Assembly (NCBI RefSeq): GCF_020005365.1
Contig: NZ_JACNML010000003.1
Coordinates: 248,001 to 312,000, forward strand
Reading direction: 5' to 3'
Source: Kangiella shandongensis
GTDB lineage: Bacteria > Pseudomonadota > Gammaproteobacteria > Enterobacterales > Kangiellaceae
DNA length: 64,000 bases
The notes below the pieces were generated by a model, which was given only the letters and a program-made list of their open reading frames with translations, ran no database searches and was not told the origin of the DNA. The position numbers and the translations under genes are program-made. Positions 45,109 to 55,168 of the stretch are shown in pieces (positions within the stretch are counted from its first letter, which is position 1; each line of letters begins with the position of its first letter).

Positions 45109-45948
45109 ATGAAAATTCTATTTCTGGTATGCGCAATACTACTAGCCTCTCCTGTCGTTTCATCCATTAAAACTACCGAAGTTGCCAGTTACCAGGTTGA
45201 GTACGAACTGGAAGGCTCTGGCGACGTTATCATTTTACTCGAGGCAGGAGGCTCTGCAGGACTTCAGGACTGGGATCCGATTTATGAACAACTGACTAAA
45301 TATGCCAAAGTCCTTCGCTATTCCAGAATCGGTAATGGCAACTCCAGTCCGGTAAAAAAGAATTACAGCTCAGAAGAATACGCTGAAGAAGCACATCAGC
45401 TATTAGCAGCTTTAAATATCGAGCAAAAAGTGGTCTATATCGCCCACTCTTACGGAGCCTATGTGGCCCGGGTATTTGCTGCTAAATACCCACAAAAAAT
45501 CTCTGCGCTCATGCTGATAGAACCGGCATCAGAACATGACGTCGATATCATGCGGCAAATTGATCTCGTAAAAGCAGAAAAAGAAATAGCTCAGGTCAAA
45601 CTCGACGATATGAAAAACGGTATCTCGAATCAGTACCTGGACTTCTGGGCTAAACGACCACTGCCCGATTATCCCCAAATTCCGGATGTGCCTGTGACAG
45701 TTATCGCCTCGATTAAAACCTATGAAAAGCCACCACTACTGTTCTTTACCGACGAAGCCCGACAGATGTGGGGACAACTACACAAAGAATGGGCAGAAGC
45801 CTTTCCACAGGGTAAAGCCGTACTAACAGATAAAAGTTATCACTTCCCGCAAAATGATGAGCCGGAGATGGTGGTTAAAGAGATTTTGCTATTGTTAGAT
45901 AGAGCAGCTCAAAAGATATCAAACCACCCTCCATCAAAAGAGCGATAA
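45109..45948 (+). CDS. Alpha/beta hydrolase, probably exported
   Basis: The product is 279 residues with a signal peptide (about 1-19, LFLVCAILLASPVVS). The hydrolase fold shows ILLEAGGSAGLQDWDPI (oxyanion region), the nucleophile in YIAHSYGAYVA, and a likely catalytic histidine in KSYHFPQNDEPE. AAGG precedes the ATG and the gene follows the HD gene by 9 bases. Substrate unknown. Confidence 0.86.
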   Translation: MKILFLVCAILLASPVVSSIKTTEVASYQVEYELEGSGDVIILLEAGGSAGLQDWDPIYEQLTKYAKVLRYSRIGNGNSSPVKKNYSSEEYAEEAHQLLAALNIEQKVVYIAHSYGAYVARVFAAKYPQKISALMLIEPASEHDVDIMRQIDLVKAEKEIAQVKLDDMKNGISNQYLDFWAKRPLPDYPQIPDVPVTVIASIKTYEKPPLLFFTDEARQMWGQLHKEWAEAFPQGKAVLTDKSYHFPQNDEPEMVVKEILLLLDRAAQKISNHPPSKER

Positions 45949-46041
45949 AATATAAACTGTTACGCACAAATAAAAGTTACGGCTTGACTTAAGCAGAAAT
46001 AACTGAAAATATATCTTAAAACAATCTAGGAAAAGATCGTT

Positions 46042-46746
46042 ATGGAAAATGAAAAGAGTTTGTCGGACTGGGCCCGCCAAAGATTACTGCATATTTACAA
46101 TAATCATGATAACAAAGTTGGCAGTCAGCTTAAAAAACAAGAGCCCGAAAAATACAAAGACTTTGAATCAACTGACTGTATTACTTATGTCCTAAACGTT
46201 CTGGAATATGCCTTTAATAAGAAAGGAAATACCGAAGCTGCTAAACAGGTATGGCTCAAAGGTTCAAAAGGAACAAATCTAGCTCGATATCTAGTAGATA
46301 ATCACAACTGGAAGGGTATCTACATAAACCCTGATGTTAGCCACCCAAAAGACAAAAGTGACGAGCATACCTATACAGCAGTTATTGCTAACAAAAAATG
46401 TGAGTACTACCGAATACCGGTATCTTATAAGGTAACAAACTATAATACGACGAGTAAAACTCATCCTTCATTCCAAAAACTGAATAAAAACAAAAAGCAA
46501 ACACCTCTTGATTCAGTTAGTATTTTGAGTCTGGAAAATGTGAAATTCGGTTTTGGGATTTCTCGTGGAGGCATGCACACTTGGTTATACTCCAAAGGAA
46601 AAGTTTATGAGGTGCATTGGGACTCGGTGGGAGACGGCTTATTCGAGGAAATATCTTTAAGAAACTACTCTTGGCTTAGTGGAGCAATATTTATCCCTTC
46701 CGCCCAAGCAAGTTTATTAACGAACGAACAACTGAAGTGTGGCTAA
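46042..46746 (+). CDS. Possible cysteine amidase/peptidase of NlpC/P60-like type
   Basis: The product is 234 residues without a signal peptide. A cysteine in STDCITYVLNVLEYAF (Cys46) starts a helix in the manner of papain-like NlpC/P60 enzymes, and a histidine in GGMHTWLYSKGKVYEVHWD (His179) begins a strand pair as expected for the second catalytic residue. There is no strong family match. The gene is AT-rich, has AGGAAAAG before the ATG, and is followed one base later by a lipoprotein gene. A cytoplasmic-to-periplasm amidase effector with a lipoprotein immunity partner would fit, but no secretion system is seen here. Confidence 0.6.
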   Translation: MENEKSLSDWARQRLLHIYNNHDNKVGSQLKKQEPEKYKDFESTDCITYVLNVLEYAFNKKGNTEAAKQVWLKGSKGTNLARYLVDNHNWKGIYINPDVSHPKDKSDEHTYTAVIANKKCEYYRIPVSYKVTNYNTTSKTHPSFQKLNKNKKQTPLDSVSILSLENVKFGFGISRGGMHTWLYSKGKVYEVHWDSVGDGLFEEISLRNYSWLSGAIFIPSAQASLLTNEQLKCG

Positions 46747-46747
46747 C

Positions 46748-47152
46748 ATGATGAAAAAGTTACTTTTATTCTTTTTTTCAGTATTATACTTACAGTCTTG
46801 TACTTATAATACCGCTACAGCTACTCCCCTAGTGCTTGAATTTGAAAATTTTGGACCTGCTGCCATGTCTGAACCATTACTAGGGCAAAGCTGGTGGCAG
46901 TGGCAAAACCATGGTGACTCAAGACCTAGAAGTTACGACATTAAAGTAGTAGTTTATCGTTCTCAATCCCTTAACGAGATCAAAGCTGAATATAGTGTTT
47001 CTAAAGAAAATTTAAAAGATTATAGATATATAGCTTATTCAGAGTCGATAGACTACCTTGACGAAAACATAAAAGATAATATCCTGCCTCGAGTAACACA
47101 GAAACTAAAGAATACGAGGAGTAAAATCTTAAAGCACTTTGAACAAGAGTAA
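46748..47152 (+). CDS. Small lipoprotein, possible partner of the cysteine hydrolase
   Basis: The product is about 134 residues from ATG 46748; a GTG three codons earlier or the next ATG is also possible. The signal peptide KKLLLFFFSVLYLQSC ends in an LQSC lipobox. The mature part is short, polar and unassigned (LLGQSWWQWQNHGDS, YDIKVVVYRSQSL). The start overlaps or abuts the upstream stop codon, so the two genes are probably translated together. Confidence 0.65.
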   Translation: MMKKLLLFFFSVLYLQSCTYNTATATPLVLEFENFGPAAMSEPLLGQSWWQWQNHGDSRPRSYDIKVVVYRSQSLNEIKAEYSVSKENLKDYRYIAYSESIDYLDENIKDNILPRVTQKLKNTRSKILKHFEQE

Positions 47153-47220
47153 GTTTTATTTAATTGGTTAGAAGAATGTTCACCGCTTTTGTTATCGGCT
47201 TTATTTCCTTAAATCATCCC

Positions 47221-48264
47221 TTACCGTTTCGGCAAATACCGTAACGGATCAACGGGCTTACCTTTAAACCGAATCTCAAAGTGTAATTTAGGAATATCCG
47301 AGTCAGTATTACCAACTTCAGCAATCTTTTGACCAGCCTTAATGATTTCATTTTCCTTCACCAATAGGCGCTTGTTGTGGGCATAGGCACTGATAAACTC
47401 GTTATTGTGCTTCACAATAATCAAGTTGCCATACCCTCTCAGCCCCCGTCCAGCATAAACCACTAATCCTGGCGCAGCTGCCCGCACCGGCTCTCCCATG
47501 TTGCCTGCGATATCAATGCCCCGTGTGTTGCTTTTACTCGAGAAACGTTTGATAACACGCCCCATGTTCGGCCACATCCAATATTTCACGCTCTTACTGG
47601 TAAAGCTTTGCGCTTGGGCCGGTTTACGGCGTGTTTTCTTAACCGGTTTAGCCTGCTCTGTTCGCGACTGATTACTGACTGGCTTTTTGATTTCTGTTTT
47701 TGCTGACGTAGCTTTCGTTTCTTTTGATTTTTTCGGCTGTTTCTGTTTTGCCTGCGAAGAGCTTTTCTTCTGCGTAGTCGGACGCGATACAGTCGTCGTA
47801 GGTCGAGATACTTCTTGGACTGGTGTTCGTCGTGCTATTACGCGATTTCCCGTTGGCGTTGCATTGGCATTATCACTTTTCGCAACTTGAGAATCACTGA
47901 CCACACGACGACTTTCTATCTGGCGCGTTTTTTCTAAATCCAGCTTTTGACCTGGATAAATCGTATAAGTAGCATCAATATTGTTCACTTCAGCCAAGGT
48001 GTGATAATCGAGACCGTAACGAAAAGCAATGGAATACAGGGTATCGGCTGGCTTTACAAAATAAAACTGTTGACTGTTATCAACTTCCGATGGCGGATAA
48101 AAACTATGCAGTTCGGCGCCATTACCGGTGGCATCGCGCTCTTCTACCGGGGCTAAACGAGGATTACCACATCCCTGCAACAAATAAACTAATAACACCA
48201 GCGCCACAATCCATAGCGAGCGAATGGCCGATCGTTTGAGAATGTCTTTGGTCTCTTTTTGCAT
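47221..48264 (-). CDS. nlpD: LysM/M23 murein hydrolase activator lipoprotein
   Basis: The product is 347 residues. The lipobox is LLQGC (residues about 28-32). A LysM domain (FVKPADTLYSIAFRYGLDYHTLAEVNNI) and a basic linker precede an M23 domain with GIDIAGNMGEPVRAAAPGLVVYAG and LHFEIRFKGKPVDPLRYL. NlpD activates AmiC at the septum. The M23 metal-site histidines are degenerate (GIDIAG where enzymes have HxG), as in the EnvC/NlpD group. rpoS, which normally follows nlpD, is not here. Confidence 0.95.
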   Translation of the reverse strand: MQKETKDILKRSAIRSLWIVALVLLVYLLQGCGNPRLAPVEERDATGNGAELHSFYPPSEVDNSQQFYFVKPADTLYSIAFRYGLDYHTLAEVNNIDATYTIYPGQKLDLEKTRQIESRRVVSDSQVAKSDNANATPTGNRVIARRTPVQEVSRPTTTVSRPTTQKKSSSQAKQKQPKKSKETKATSAKTEIKKPVSNQSRTEQAKPVKKTRRKPAQAQSFTSKSVKYWMWPNMGRVIKRFSSKSNTRGIDIAGNMGEPVRAAAPGLVVYAGRGLRGYGNLIIVKHNNEFISAYAHNKRLLVKENEIIKAGQKIAEVGNTDSDIPKLHFEIRFKGKPVDPLRYLPKR

Positions 48265-48318
48265 TAACGTGCTAATCCCTATCGCAGTAACCTTTTGTAA
48301 ATTAAGACTATTTAGCCA

Positions 48319-48906
48319 TTAATTGGCAACGTTGTAAATGATGTAAGCCAAAACACCTAAAATCACAACGCCCCAACCAATCCAGTCTACATATTGACGC
48401 AATTTATGCTGCATTTGTTCCCCACCCCATTTAATTAATCCACTAATCAGGAAAAACTGTGCACTACGAGCAACAATTGAGGCGATAACAAATGGAACGA
48501 AAGCCATACCCAAAGCCCCGGCGGTTAAGGTAAATATCTTATAAGGTACTGGCGAGAACCCTGCAATCAATACGACCCAGACACCGTATTTCGCGAACCA
48601 TTCCAAGGCGCGATCATGAGTCTCGGTATATCCGAGCTCATTAATCCAGGGTAATACCCATGACTCAAATGCAAAAGCGCCAATAAGGTAACCAACAACA
48701 CCTCCAAGAACCGAAGTGACCGTTGCTATTAACGCTAATGATAAAGCGCGATCAGGCTTGGACAACGCCATCGGTGCCAGCATTGCGGCTGTTGGAATGG
48801 GGAAAAAGATGGATTCTATAAAGCTAATAAAGCCTAAGAAAAAAACAGCATAACGATGTCGGGCCCAACGCATGCAAGCGTCGTACAGTTTGGTAAATAT
48901 GTTCAT
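48319..48906 (-). CDS. yqaA: YqaA/DedA-family inner membrane protein
   Basis: The product is 195 residues with about four helices. FIESIFFPIPTAAMLAPMA and VLGGVVGYLIGAFAFE with FSPVPYKIFTLTAGALGM are YqaA (SNARE-associated/DedA-like) signatures. It overlaps pcm by 4 bases. Members of the larger DedA group move lipids; the precise role of YqaA is not settled. Confidence 0.92.
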   Translation of the reverse strand: MNIFTKLYDACMRWARHRYAVFFLGFISFIESIFFPIPTAAMLAPMALSKPDRALSLALIATVTSVLGGVVGYLIGAFAFESWVLPWINELGYTETHDRALEWFAKYGVWVVLIAGFSPVPYKIFTLTAGALGMAFVPFVIASIVARSAQFFLISGLIKWGGEQMQHKLRQYVDWIGWGVVILGVLAYIIYNVAN

Positions 48907-49571
48907 CGCTCAATGCCGCTGACTAAAGGTACAAAGCGTACTTTTTCAATTAATGTTTTCTCGAACTGATTGCCCTTACGCTGAACCAACATAAGGTCTT
49001 GTGCCATTTCGGTAGAGCCTACCGGAATCACCATTCGCCCTCCGTCAGCCAGTTGCTGCAACAGTTTTTCCGGGATGTCTGGCGGCGCTGCAGTGACAAT
49101 GATGGCATCATAGGGTGCGTATTGCTGCCAGCCATTAAAACCATCGGCTAACAGGTATTTGACGTTGTGTTGTCCGATACCGGTTAATGTCTTCCTGGCC
49201 TGCATATGCAATGCGCGGATGCGTTCTACCGTGAACACGGTTTTAGAGACTTTAGCCAGGATCGAGGTTTGATAACCACATCCTGTACCAATTTCCAGCA
49301 CCTTGTCCATACTGCCGCTTTCCATTAATGCTTCCGTCATTTTAGCGACAATATAGGGCTGCGAGATGGTTTGCCCCATGCCAATCGGCAGAGCTGTATC
49401 TTCGTAAGCTCGGTGCGATAACCCCTCGTCAACAAAAAGGTGACGCGGGGTTAACTCTATAATTTTTAAGAGCTCTTCATTTTTTATTCCTTCGGCCCTT
49501 AAACGTTCCACCAAGCGTGTGCGTGTACGTGCTGAAGTCATGCCAATACCCGAAATGTGTGTTGCATTCAT
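48903..49571 (-). CDS. pcm: Protein-L-isoaspartate O-methyltransferase
   Basis: The product is 222 residues. PIGMGQTISQPYIVAKM, VLEIGTGCGYQTSILA (SAM motif), VFTVERI and DAIIVTAAPPDIPEKLL are diagnostic. It repairs isoaspartyl residues in aged proteins. The surE-pcm-yqaA-nlpD order is conserved in Gammaproteobacteria. Confidence 0.97.
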   Translation of the reverse strand: MNATHISGIGMTSARTRTRLVERLRAEGIKNEELLKIIELTPRHLFVDEGLSHRAYEDTALPIGMGQTISQPYIVAKMTEALMESGSMDKVLEIGTGCGYQTSILAKVSKTVFTVERIRALHMQARKTLTGIGQHNVKYLLADGFNGWQQYAPYDAIIVTAAPPDIPEKLLQQLADGGRMVIPVGSTEMAQDLMLVQRKGNQFEKTLIEKVRFVPLVSGIER

Positions 49572-49591
49572 ATATTTATTATCTGTATTTG

Positions 49592-50344
49592 TTAGCTTGT
49601 CATTGTCTTAAGGAAATCTTCAAGTTCGTCAAAGCTATTGTACGCCGTTAAATCGACGTTGATTGGTGTGACAGAGACATAGCCGTTTAAAACCGCATGA
49701 AAATCAGTACCTTCCCCCACATCCTGGCCTTCAGGCAGCGGTCCTAACCAGTATATCGGACGCCCTTTTGGATCCTTATCCAAGATAATAGTATCAGCAC
49801 GATGACGATTTCCCAAGCGCGTTAACTTAATTCCCTTTAATTCCTCATAAGGAACATCTGGCACATTGATGTTAAGCACCCGATTTTTCTCCATGGGATG
49901 CTCTTTCAAACGCTTGATGATATCGATAGCGACCTTAGCTGCAGTCACATAGTGTTTACAGTCATGTCCTAGCAAAGATATTGCAATAGCAGGATAACCC
50001 AGAGCACGACCTTCCATCGCGGCGGCAACCGTTCCCGAATAAAGCGTATCATCACCCAGATTAGCTCCCGTATTGATACCTGCCACCACCATATCTGGCG
50101 CTTCCGGCATAATATGATGAGTGCCCAGATGAACACAGTCAGTGGGCGTTCCTGTGACAGAATAAAAGCCACGTTCCGTTTCATAAGACCGGATTGGCTT
50201 ATCCAGAGTTAACGAGTTACTGGCACCGCTACAATTTCGATCCGGGGCAACGGTCGTTACTTCCGCAATTTTCGACAAATAATCGAATAAGGTATTAATT
50301 CCCGGAGCAAAAAAACCATCGTCGTTACTTAGTAATATTTTCAT
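49592..50344 (-). CDS. surE: 5'/3'-nucleotidase SurE
   Basis: The product is 250 residues. The metal-binding [13 protein letters not shown] at the N-terminus, [30 protein letters not shown] and [24 protein letters not shown] define SurE. It removes phosphate from nucleoside monophosphates. It is encoded between truD and pcm. Confidence 0.97.
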   Translation of the reverse strand: MKILLSNDDGFFAPGINTLFDYLSKIAEVTTVAPDRNCSGASNSLTLDKPIRSYETERGFYSVTGTPTDCVHLGTHHIMPEAPDMVVAGINTGANLGDDTLYSGTVAAAMEGRALGYPAIAISLLGHDCKHYVTAAKVAIDIIKRLKEHPMEKNRVLNINVPDVPYEELKGIKLTRLGNRHRADTIILDKDPKGRPIYWLGPLPEGQDVGEGTDFHAVLNGYVSVTPINVDLTAYNSFDELEDFLKTMTS

Positions 50345-50369
50345 AAATTTATCATTCAGTTATTGTTGC

Positions 50370-51407
50370 TTACTGCACCACCCTAACTAACTCACGCAGC
50401 AGGCTGGTGGCAAAAGCACCTTTAGGTAAATCAAAGGATAGTGTTACGGTCGTGTCATTATGCCATTTTGAAGTGACATTTTGAGGAAAGCACATGAGAG
50501 CTCGCCGCTCCTCGTTAAATCGCTTATTCGCCAACTTTTGTACTAATACCTCATAGTCGGCCAGCATTTCGTCTTCGAACACCCTGGCTTCATTCAATGG
50601 CTGTCGCCTGGAGCCGGGCATTGGGCCTGTTAGCAGAATATCATTCTCCTTAAAGCGAACTTGCTCAGCTTCCAGATCTTCGATAATGAAGCCTTTCTCG
50701 GAGCCGCTAAGCATGACGAAATCTCCCTCGAGCAGGGTTGAAATTAATCCATCCTCAATACGCTTAGACAAAACATGGTTGAACAGGAAAGACCGCACCG
50801 CAGAGAATAAGAGTCCTTGCAGGTTACGGTTTTTCAGCTTCTTATTGGAAACCAGCAAGTCAATACCGCGTTCGAGGTTAGCCCCATCATGACCAAAACG
50901 CTGCTCACCAAAATAATTCGGAAATCCCCTTTGTGCAATTTGCTCTAGACGCTGATCAAACTCTTTCGATGAACCAATATAATCTCTCAGCGTGATATCA
51001 AAATGATTGAATTTTACCGCACCGATTCTAAGCTTCTTGTCATGACGCGTCGCCTGCAGAACCAGCACTTCATCATCATTAAATTCTTGCCAATTGATCT
51101 CTTTCAGCAGTGGGAGCTGTACACTGAACCACTGACGCGCCACCGCGAAACGATCTTTTTTCCCGGCATAACCGATATCGGTAGGCTTAACATCAGCAAA
51201 TCGTCTAAGCTTGTGACAAACAATATCGGTATTCACATTACGTTTTTCGATATAAAGATAATGATGCGCGCCCTCGCCTGATAGCTCAAAACGAAGCGCT
51301 TCTTCGACCACGAAATCTTCCAGTTTCGACTTAAAAGTCACTTCTCCCAGCAACGTCCCATAAAGTCGCTGCCAGTCATAGCACTGGGTTTGCTCAAGAT
51401 TACTCAT
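50370..51407 (-). CDS. truD: tRNA pseudouridine(13) synthase
   Basis: The product is 345 residues. The catalytic aspartate is in [28 protein letters not shown] and [16 protein letters not shown] are TruD signatures. The start overlaps the ispF stop by 4 bases. Confidence 0.96.
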   Translation of the reverse strand: MSNLEQTQCYDWQRLYGTLLGEVTFKSKLEDFVVEEALRFELSGEGAHHYLYIEKRNVNTDIVCHKLRRFADVKPTDIGYAGKKDRFAVARQWFSVQLPLLKEINWQEFNDDEVLVLQATRHDKKLRIGAVKFNHFDITLRDYIGSSKEFDQRLEQIAQRGFPNYFGEQRFGHDGANLERGIDLLVSNKKLKNRNLQGLLFSAVRSFLFNHVLSKRIEDGLISTLLEGDFVMLSGSEKGFIIEDLEAEQVRFKENDILLTGPMPGSRRQPLNEARVFEDEMLADYEVLVQKLANKRFNEERRALMCFPQNVTSKWHNDTTVTLSFDLPKGAFATSLLRELVRVVQ

Positions 51408-51883
51408 GATAATTTCTGCAACAGGCAGACCGCATGCACGGCGATGCCCTCTTTTCGTCCAACAAATCCAAGTTTTTCCGTGGTCGTAGCTTTAATGTTC
51501 ACTTGTGACAGCTCAGCATCACTGATGGTTGCGATAACACTTTTCATGCCTTCGATTTTGTCCGCCATTTTAGGAGCCTGAGCAACAATGGTGACATCAA
51601 GATTACCCAGTTGGTAACCTTCTTTCCCAACCAGCGCCATAACTGACTGCAATAATTCTTTACTGTCAGCGCCCGCAAACTCATCGCTGGTATCCGGGAA
51701 GTGGTGACCGATATCACCTTTGGCGATAGCTCCTAACAGCGCGTCACAAACCGCATGAAGCACCACGTCCCCATCAGAGTGGGCGACTAATCCTTGCTCC
51801 CCTTCAAACAGCACGCCACCGAGAATAAGCGGCTTGTCGCCGCCAAACTTATGAACGTCATAACCATGACCGATTCTGAACAT
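51404..51883 (-). CDS. ispF: 2-C-methyl-D-erythritol 2,4-cyclodiphosphate synthase
   Basis: The product is 159 residues from ATG 51883 ([14 protein letters not shown]). Metal-binding DVH near residue 9, [21 protein letters not shown] and [10 protein letters not shown] are intact. It acts in the MEP isoprenoid pathway. ispD, normally its upstream neighbour, is replaced here by hisD, 20 bases upstream, so ispF may depend partly on his-operon transcription. Confidence 0.96.
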   Translation of the reverse strand: MFRIGHGYDVHKFGGDKPLILGGVLFEGEQGLVAHSDGDVVLHAVCDALLGAIAKGDIGHHFPDTSDEFAGADSKELLQSVMALVGKEGYQLGNLDVTIVAQAPKMADKIEGMKSVIATISDAELSQVNIKATTTEKLGFVGRKEGIAVHAVCLLQKLS

Positions 51884-51903
51884 ATAAAGACCCACTAATT
51901 CAA

Positions 51904-53127
51904 TTAACTGGATCTTACCGCCATACTCTTCTTATGCCAAACCAATTGCTCAGCCTCTGCTATTTTTTCCCCAATAGAGGATAGGGTTTTGCGCCCTGCT
52001 TCATGAATGGCCTGCACCGACTGCACCTTCATAAAACTCAATACGCTCAGGCCACTGGAGCGGTTCGCAGAGCCCATGGTTGGTAAGGTGTGGTTTGGGC
52101 CTGAGCAATAATCACCGAAAGCAACCGCACTGTTCTCTCCGATAAATAAAGAACCGAAACTCGATAAGTCATTTTGATCGATGCGGTTATCGGCTAACAG
52201 CAGGTGCTCTGGGGCATATTGATTACTGAAATTCACCATATCCTCGACGGTATTCGCCTGTAGCAAAACAATCTGTCCCTGCTCTAATAGTTGATTCAAT
52301 TCAGTGTCCTCTGACAGCTGCTGCTCAATACTACCCAGCAGCTCGACACTGTCGGTCACTAGCAAGCTCTGTGCCTGCGGATCATGCTCTGCTTGCGCTG
52401 CCATATCGGCAATAAGCCACTGCTGATTAACCGATTCATCGGCTAAAATCAGCAATTCACTGGGCCCGGCTGCTACGTCAATTTGTACTGTTGTACTTAA
52501 TAACTGCTTGGCCGCATTAACATACTGGTTACCGGGGCCTACGATCATTTGTACCGGAGCGATCTCATCGTAACCATAGCCTAGGGCAGCGATAGCCTGC
52601 GCCCCGCCCAACTTCAAAAATTGTGTCGCCCCAGCATAGCTTGCCGCCGCTAGAATAGCCGGGTGATCCGATGGCGAACAGGCAATACGCTCCTTACAAC
52701 CTGCAACTTTTGCTGGAATTAACGTCATCAAAGCCGTAGAAATTAGCGGATAACGACCGCCCGGAATATAAGCTCCAATACGCTCAATTGGCTGATAGCG
52801 AAAACCGAACTCACCACACTCATCAATATAAGTCTTATCGCGAAGTTGCTGTCGCTGAAATTTGGCAAATGCCTCTATACGCCGCCCAGCAGCAACGATG
52901 GCCTCAAGTAAATCATCGTCGAGACCATATTGGTCGTATGGCTTTAACTCCATCAGGATCGGCCTAAAACCGTCGAAGCGCTGACTGAGCTCATCAATAG
53001 TGCTGTCACCATTTAAACGTATCGCCTCTAACAGCTCCTTAACTTGAGAAAGAGTCTTTTCCTGACTGCTGTTTAAATCACGCTGCCAACCCTGACATGG
53101 CATAATCCTGCTTGTATTAACCTGCAT
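51904..53127 (-). CDS. hisD: Histidinol dehydrogenase
   Basis: The product is 407 residues from ATG 53127. [58 protein letters not shown] and [14 protein letters not shown] are standard HisD blocks. It oxidises histidinol to histidine in two steps, at a zinc site. It is the last his gene of the operon; its start lies within the hisA-IE 3' end, an 11-base overlap. A start six codons earlier is possible. Confidence 0.96.
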   Translation of the reverse strand: MQVNTSRIMPCQGWQRDLNSSQEKTLSQVKELLEAIRLNGDSTIDELSQRFDGFRPILMELKPYDQYGLDDDLLEAIVAAGRRIEAFAKFQRQQLRDKTYIDECGEFGFRYQPIERIGAYIPGGRYPLISTALMTLIPAKVAGCKERIACSPSDHPAILAAASYAGATQFLKLGGAQAIAALGYGYDEIAPVQMIVGPGNQYVNAAKQLLSTTVQIDVAAGPSELLILADESVNQQWLIADMAAQAEHDPQAQSLLVTDSVELLGSIEQQLSEDTELNQLLEQGQIVLLQANTVEDMVNFSNQYAPEHLLLADNRIDQNDLSSFGSLFIGENSAVAFGDYCSGPNHTLPTMGSANRSSGLSVLSFMKVQSVQAIHEAGRKTLSSIGEKIAEAEQLVWHKKSMAVRSS

Positions 53128-54367
53128 TACGCGCCCCCAACTCATTTATGATTTCTTGCGCGGAAACCCCTTTTGCCTTGGCATTAACTAAAGCAAAGAA
53201 GATTAAGTCTGCCGCTTCCCAGCGAACCTCGTCCAAATTTTTCGCCTCAATCAACTCTTGACACTCTTCATTGAGCTTTTCGATTTGCAACTCTTCACTG
53301 GCAAATAATTTTTGCGTAAATGAGCGTCCATTAACCTTGGACTCAAATTCGCTAAGACGACGTTCGAATACCTGGTTCAGTGTATTTAAGTCAAACTGGC
53401 GGCTCTGGGTAGCGAAGCAGCTATAGCGTTCAAAGTGACAGGCATTACCTGACTGCTTTACCTTAAACAGCAACGTATCGCCATCACAGTCATAATCAAT
53501 ATTGACCAGCTCCTGTGTATTACCGCTGGTTAAACCTTTCTGCCATAACTCTTGCCGCGAGCGACTGTAATACACACCAGCTTTTCGCTCTATCGCCTGC
53601 TGTAGGGATGCTTTACTTGAATAAGCCAGCATTAAAACCTGACTGGTTTCAGCGTCCTGAACCACGGTTGGGATTAATTCAGTTTTATCGAAATCGAGAC
53701 AACTGAATAAGGCATCATCCAGACTAAGCTTACCGGTATACACTGACATGCCAATTTGACTGTTACCGCCCAGCTGATTAATAAACCCAACGTCTTCTAA
53801 TGTGGTAATACCGCCAGCCACAGTGACTGGTATTTTTGCAGCTTTCACCACTTGTTGAATTCGCTCCTGATCAATGCCTTGCAACAGCCCTTCTTTTTGG
53901 ACCTGGGTGTATAAAAACTCGGAACAGTTGTCTTGAATTTCTTCAATCAGATCCAATACTTTTATGCTATCTGTCGACTGCCAGCCATGCGTAACCCAAT
54001 CATCGCCTTTGGCATCAATCGCAAAAATCAGCTGCGAGGCGGGAAGCTTTTTCACAAAGTCGGCGCGACAGGAGGTTCCGAGAATAACCTTTTTGGCACC
54101 GGCCGATAAATAATCTCGGGCAGTTTCATAATCGCGAATACCACCACCAACACGGCAGGGATATTTTTTTATTAACTGCTTAATTAATGCTTTATTGCTG
54201 CCACGTCCCAGCGCCGCGTCTAAGTCAATGATGGCGACTTCACCATACAGCGAAAATTGTTCCAATAACCCAAAGACATCCGCTTCTTCAACAATCTTGC
54301 GTTCCGGGTTTCCCTGCTCCAACTGAACGGCCTTGCCATCCAATAAATCAATACTAGGAATTAACAT
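53117..54367 (-). CDS. hisA/hisI/hisE: Trifunctional HisA-HisI-HisE fusion protein
   Basis: The product is 416 residues. Residues 1-225 are HisA: SIDLLDGKAVQL with Asp7, RVGGGIRDYE, ILGTSC, FAIDAKG with Asp118, and VAGGITTLEDV. Residues 226-325 are HisI (PRA-CH): VLMLAYSS, YYSRSRQELWQKG, TSGNTQ, the metal site DCDGD and the cysteine pair in GNACHFERYSCF. Residues 326-416 are HisE (PRA-PH): EECQELIEAK and WEAADLIFFALV. Together they cover steps 2-4 of histidine synthesis. HisI-HisE fusions are common; having HisA on the same chain is unusual in my knowledge. HisA's usual TD-x3-DG stretch reads TQVQKEG. No stop or frame break separates the parts. Confidence 0.95.
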   Translation of the reverse strand: MLIPSIDLLDGKAVQLEQGNPERKIVEEADVFGLLEQFSLYGEVAIIDLDAALGRGSNKALIKQLIKKYPCRVGGGIRDYETARDYLSAGAKKVILGTSCRADFVKKLPASQLIFAIDAKGDDWVTHGWQSTDSIKVLDLIEEIQDNCSEFLYTQVQKEGLLQGIDQERIQQVVKAAKIPVTVAGGITTLEDVGFINQLGGNSQIGMSVYTGKLSLDDALFSCLDFDKTELIPTVVQDAETSQVLMLAYSSKASLQQAIERKAGVYYSRSRQELWQKGLTSGNTQELVNIDYDCDGDTLLFKVKQSGNACHFERYSCFATQSRQFDLNTLNQVFERRLSEFESKVNGRSFTQKLFASEELQIEKLNEECQELIEAKNLDEVRWEAADLIFFALVNAKAKGVSAQEIINELGARNAG

Positions 54368-54391
54368 CTAAATTCTCCTCACCCCGTTTCA

Positions 54392-55168
54392 TTAACGGGT
54401 TAAAATATTCTGTTTGCTCAAGGCCTGCTTTACATCGCCCACTCTGAACTCACCGCGATGAAACATTCCTGCAGCTAAAGCCGCATCACTGCCCGCTTTA
54501 TAGGTATCGATAAAATGCTGAGCATTAGCCGCACCGCCAGAAGCGATCACTTGAATATTTCTTTCTGTGGCCACACGAGACATTAATTCATTATCAAAAC
54601 CTATACCGGTTCCATCACGATGCATGGCCGTTAATAAAATCTCGCCAGCTCCCCGCTCCTCGACTTCTTTGAACCAATCAAAAGCGTTGATATCCGTCTT
54701 CACATGGCCTCCTCTGATATAGACCGCATAGTCATCAACATCATTTTTATTCACATCTATAGCGACCACCAGGCACTGTGAACCAAACCCTTCCGCTATC
54801 TGGTTGATAAGCTCTGGGGTCTTTACTGCCGCAGAATTTAAAGCCACTTTATCAGCACCAGCCTTCAAAAACTGCGCCACATCCTGATAACTGTTTAGGC
54901 CACCACCCACGGAAAATGGGATCGACAAGTTCTTCGCTACTCGAGTTACTGTCTCCAGAGCATTGGCACGGTTTTCAAGAGTGGCTTTAATATCAAGAAA
55001 GACAATCTCATCAGCTCCCTGCTCCTGATATTTCAGAGCCAGCTCAACGGGGTCGCCCATATCCATTAAACCTTTAAAATTGACGCCCTTAACCACGCGT
55101 CCGTTAGCGACATCGAGACAGACAATGACTCGCGGGATCAGACCGTTTGAACCGATTAATTCAGACAT
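54392..55168 (-). CDS. hisF: Imidazole glycerol phosphate synthase, cyclase subunit
   Basis: The product is 258 residues of a TIM barrel. The catalytic aspartates lie in VCLDVANGRVVKG and VVAIDVNKN; SVGGGLNS, KVALNSAAV and VIASGGA are further signatures. It pairs with HisH. The start overlaps hisH by 13 bases, favouring matched synthesis of the two subunits. Confidence 0.97.
   Translation of the reverse strand: MSELIGSNGLIPRVIVCLDVANGRVVKGVNFKGLMDMGDPVELALKYQEQGADEIVFLDIKATLENRANALETVTRVAKNLSIPFSVGGGLNSYQDVAQFLKAGADKVALNSAAVKTPELINQIAEGFGSQCLVVAIDVNKNDVDDYAVYIRGGHVKTDINAFDWFKEVEERGAGEILLTAMHRDGTGIGFDNELMSRVATERNIQVIASGGAANAQHFIDTYKAGSDAALAAGMFHRGEFRVGDVKQALSKQNILTR

Noticed and set aside
53117-54367. 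Loss of the catalytic acid in HisA because TD-x3-DG reads TQVQKEG
   Set aside because: By comparison with HisF and other HisA proteins the catalytic aspartates are Asp7 and Asp118 (in AIDAKG), and both are present.
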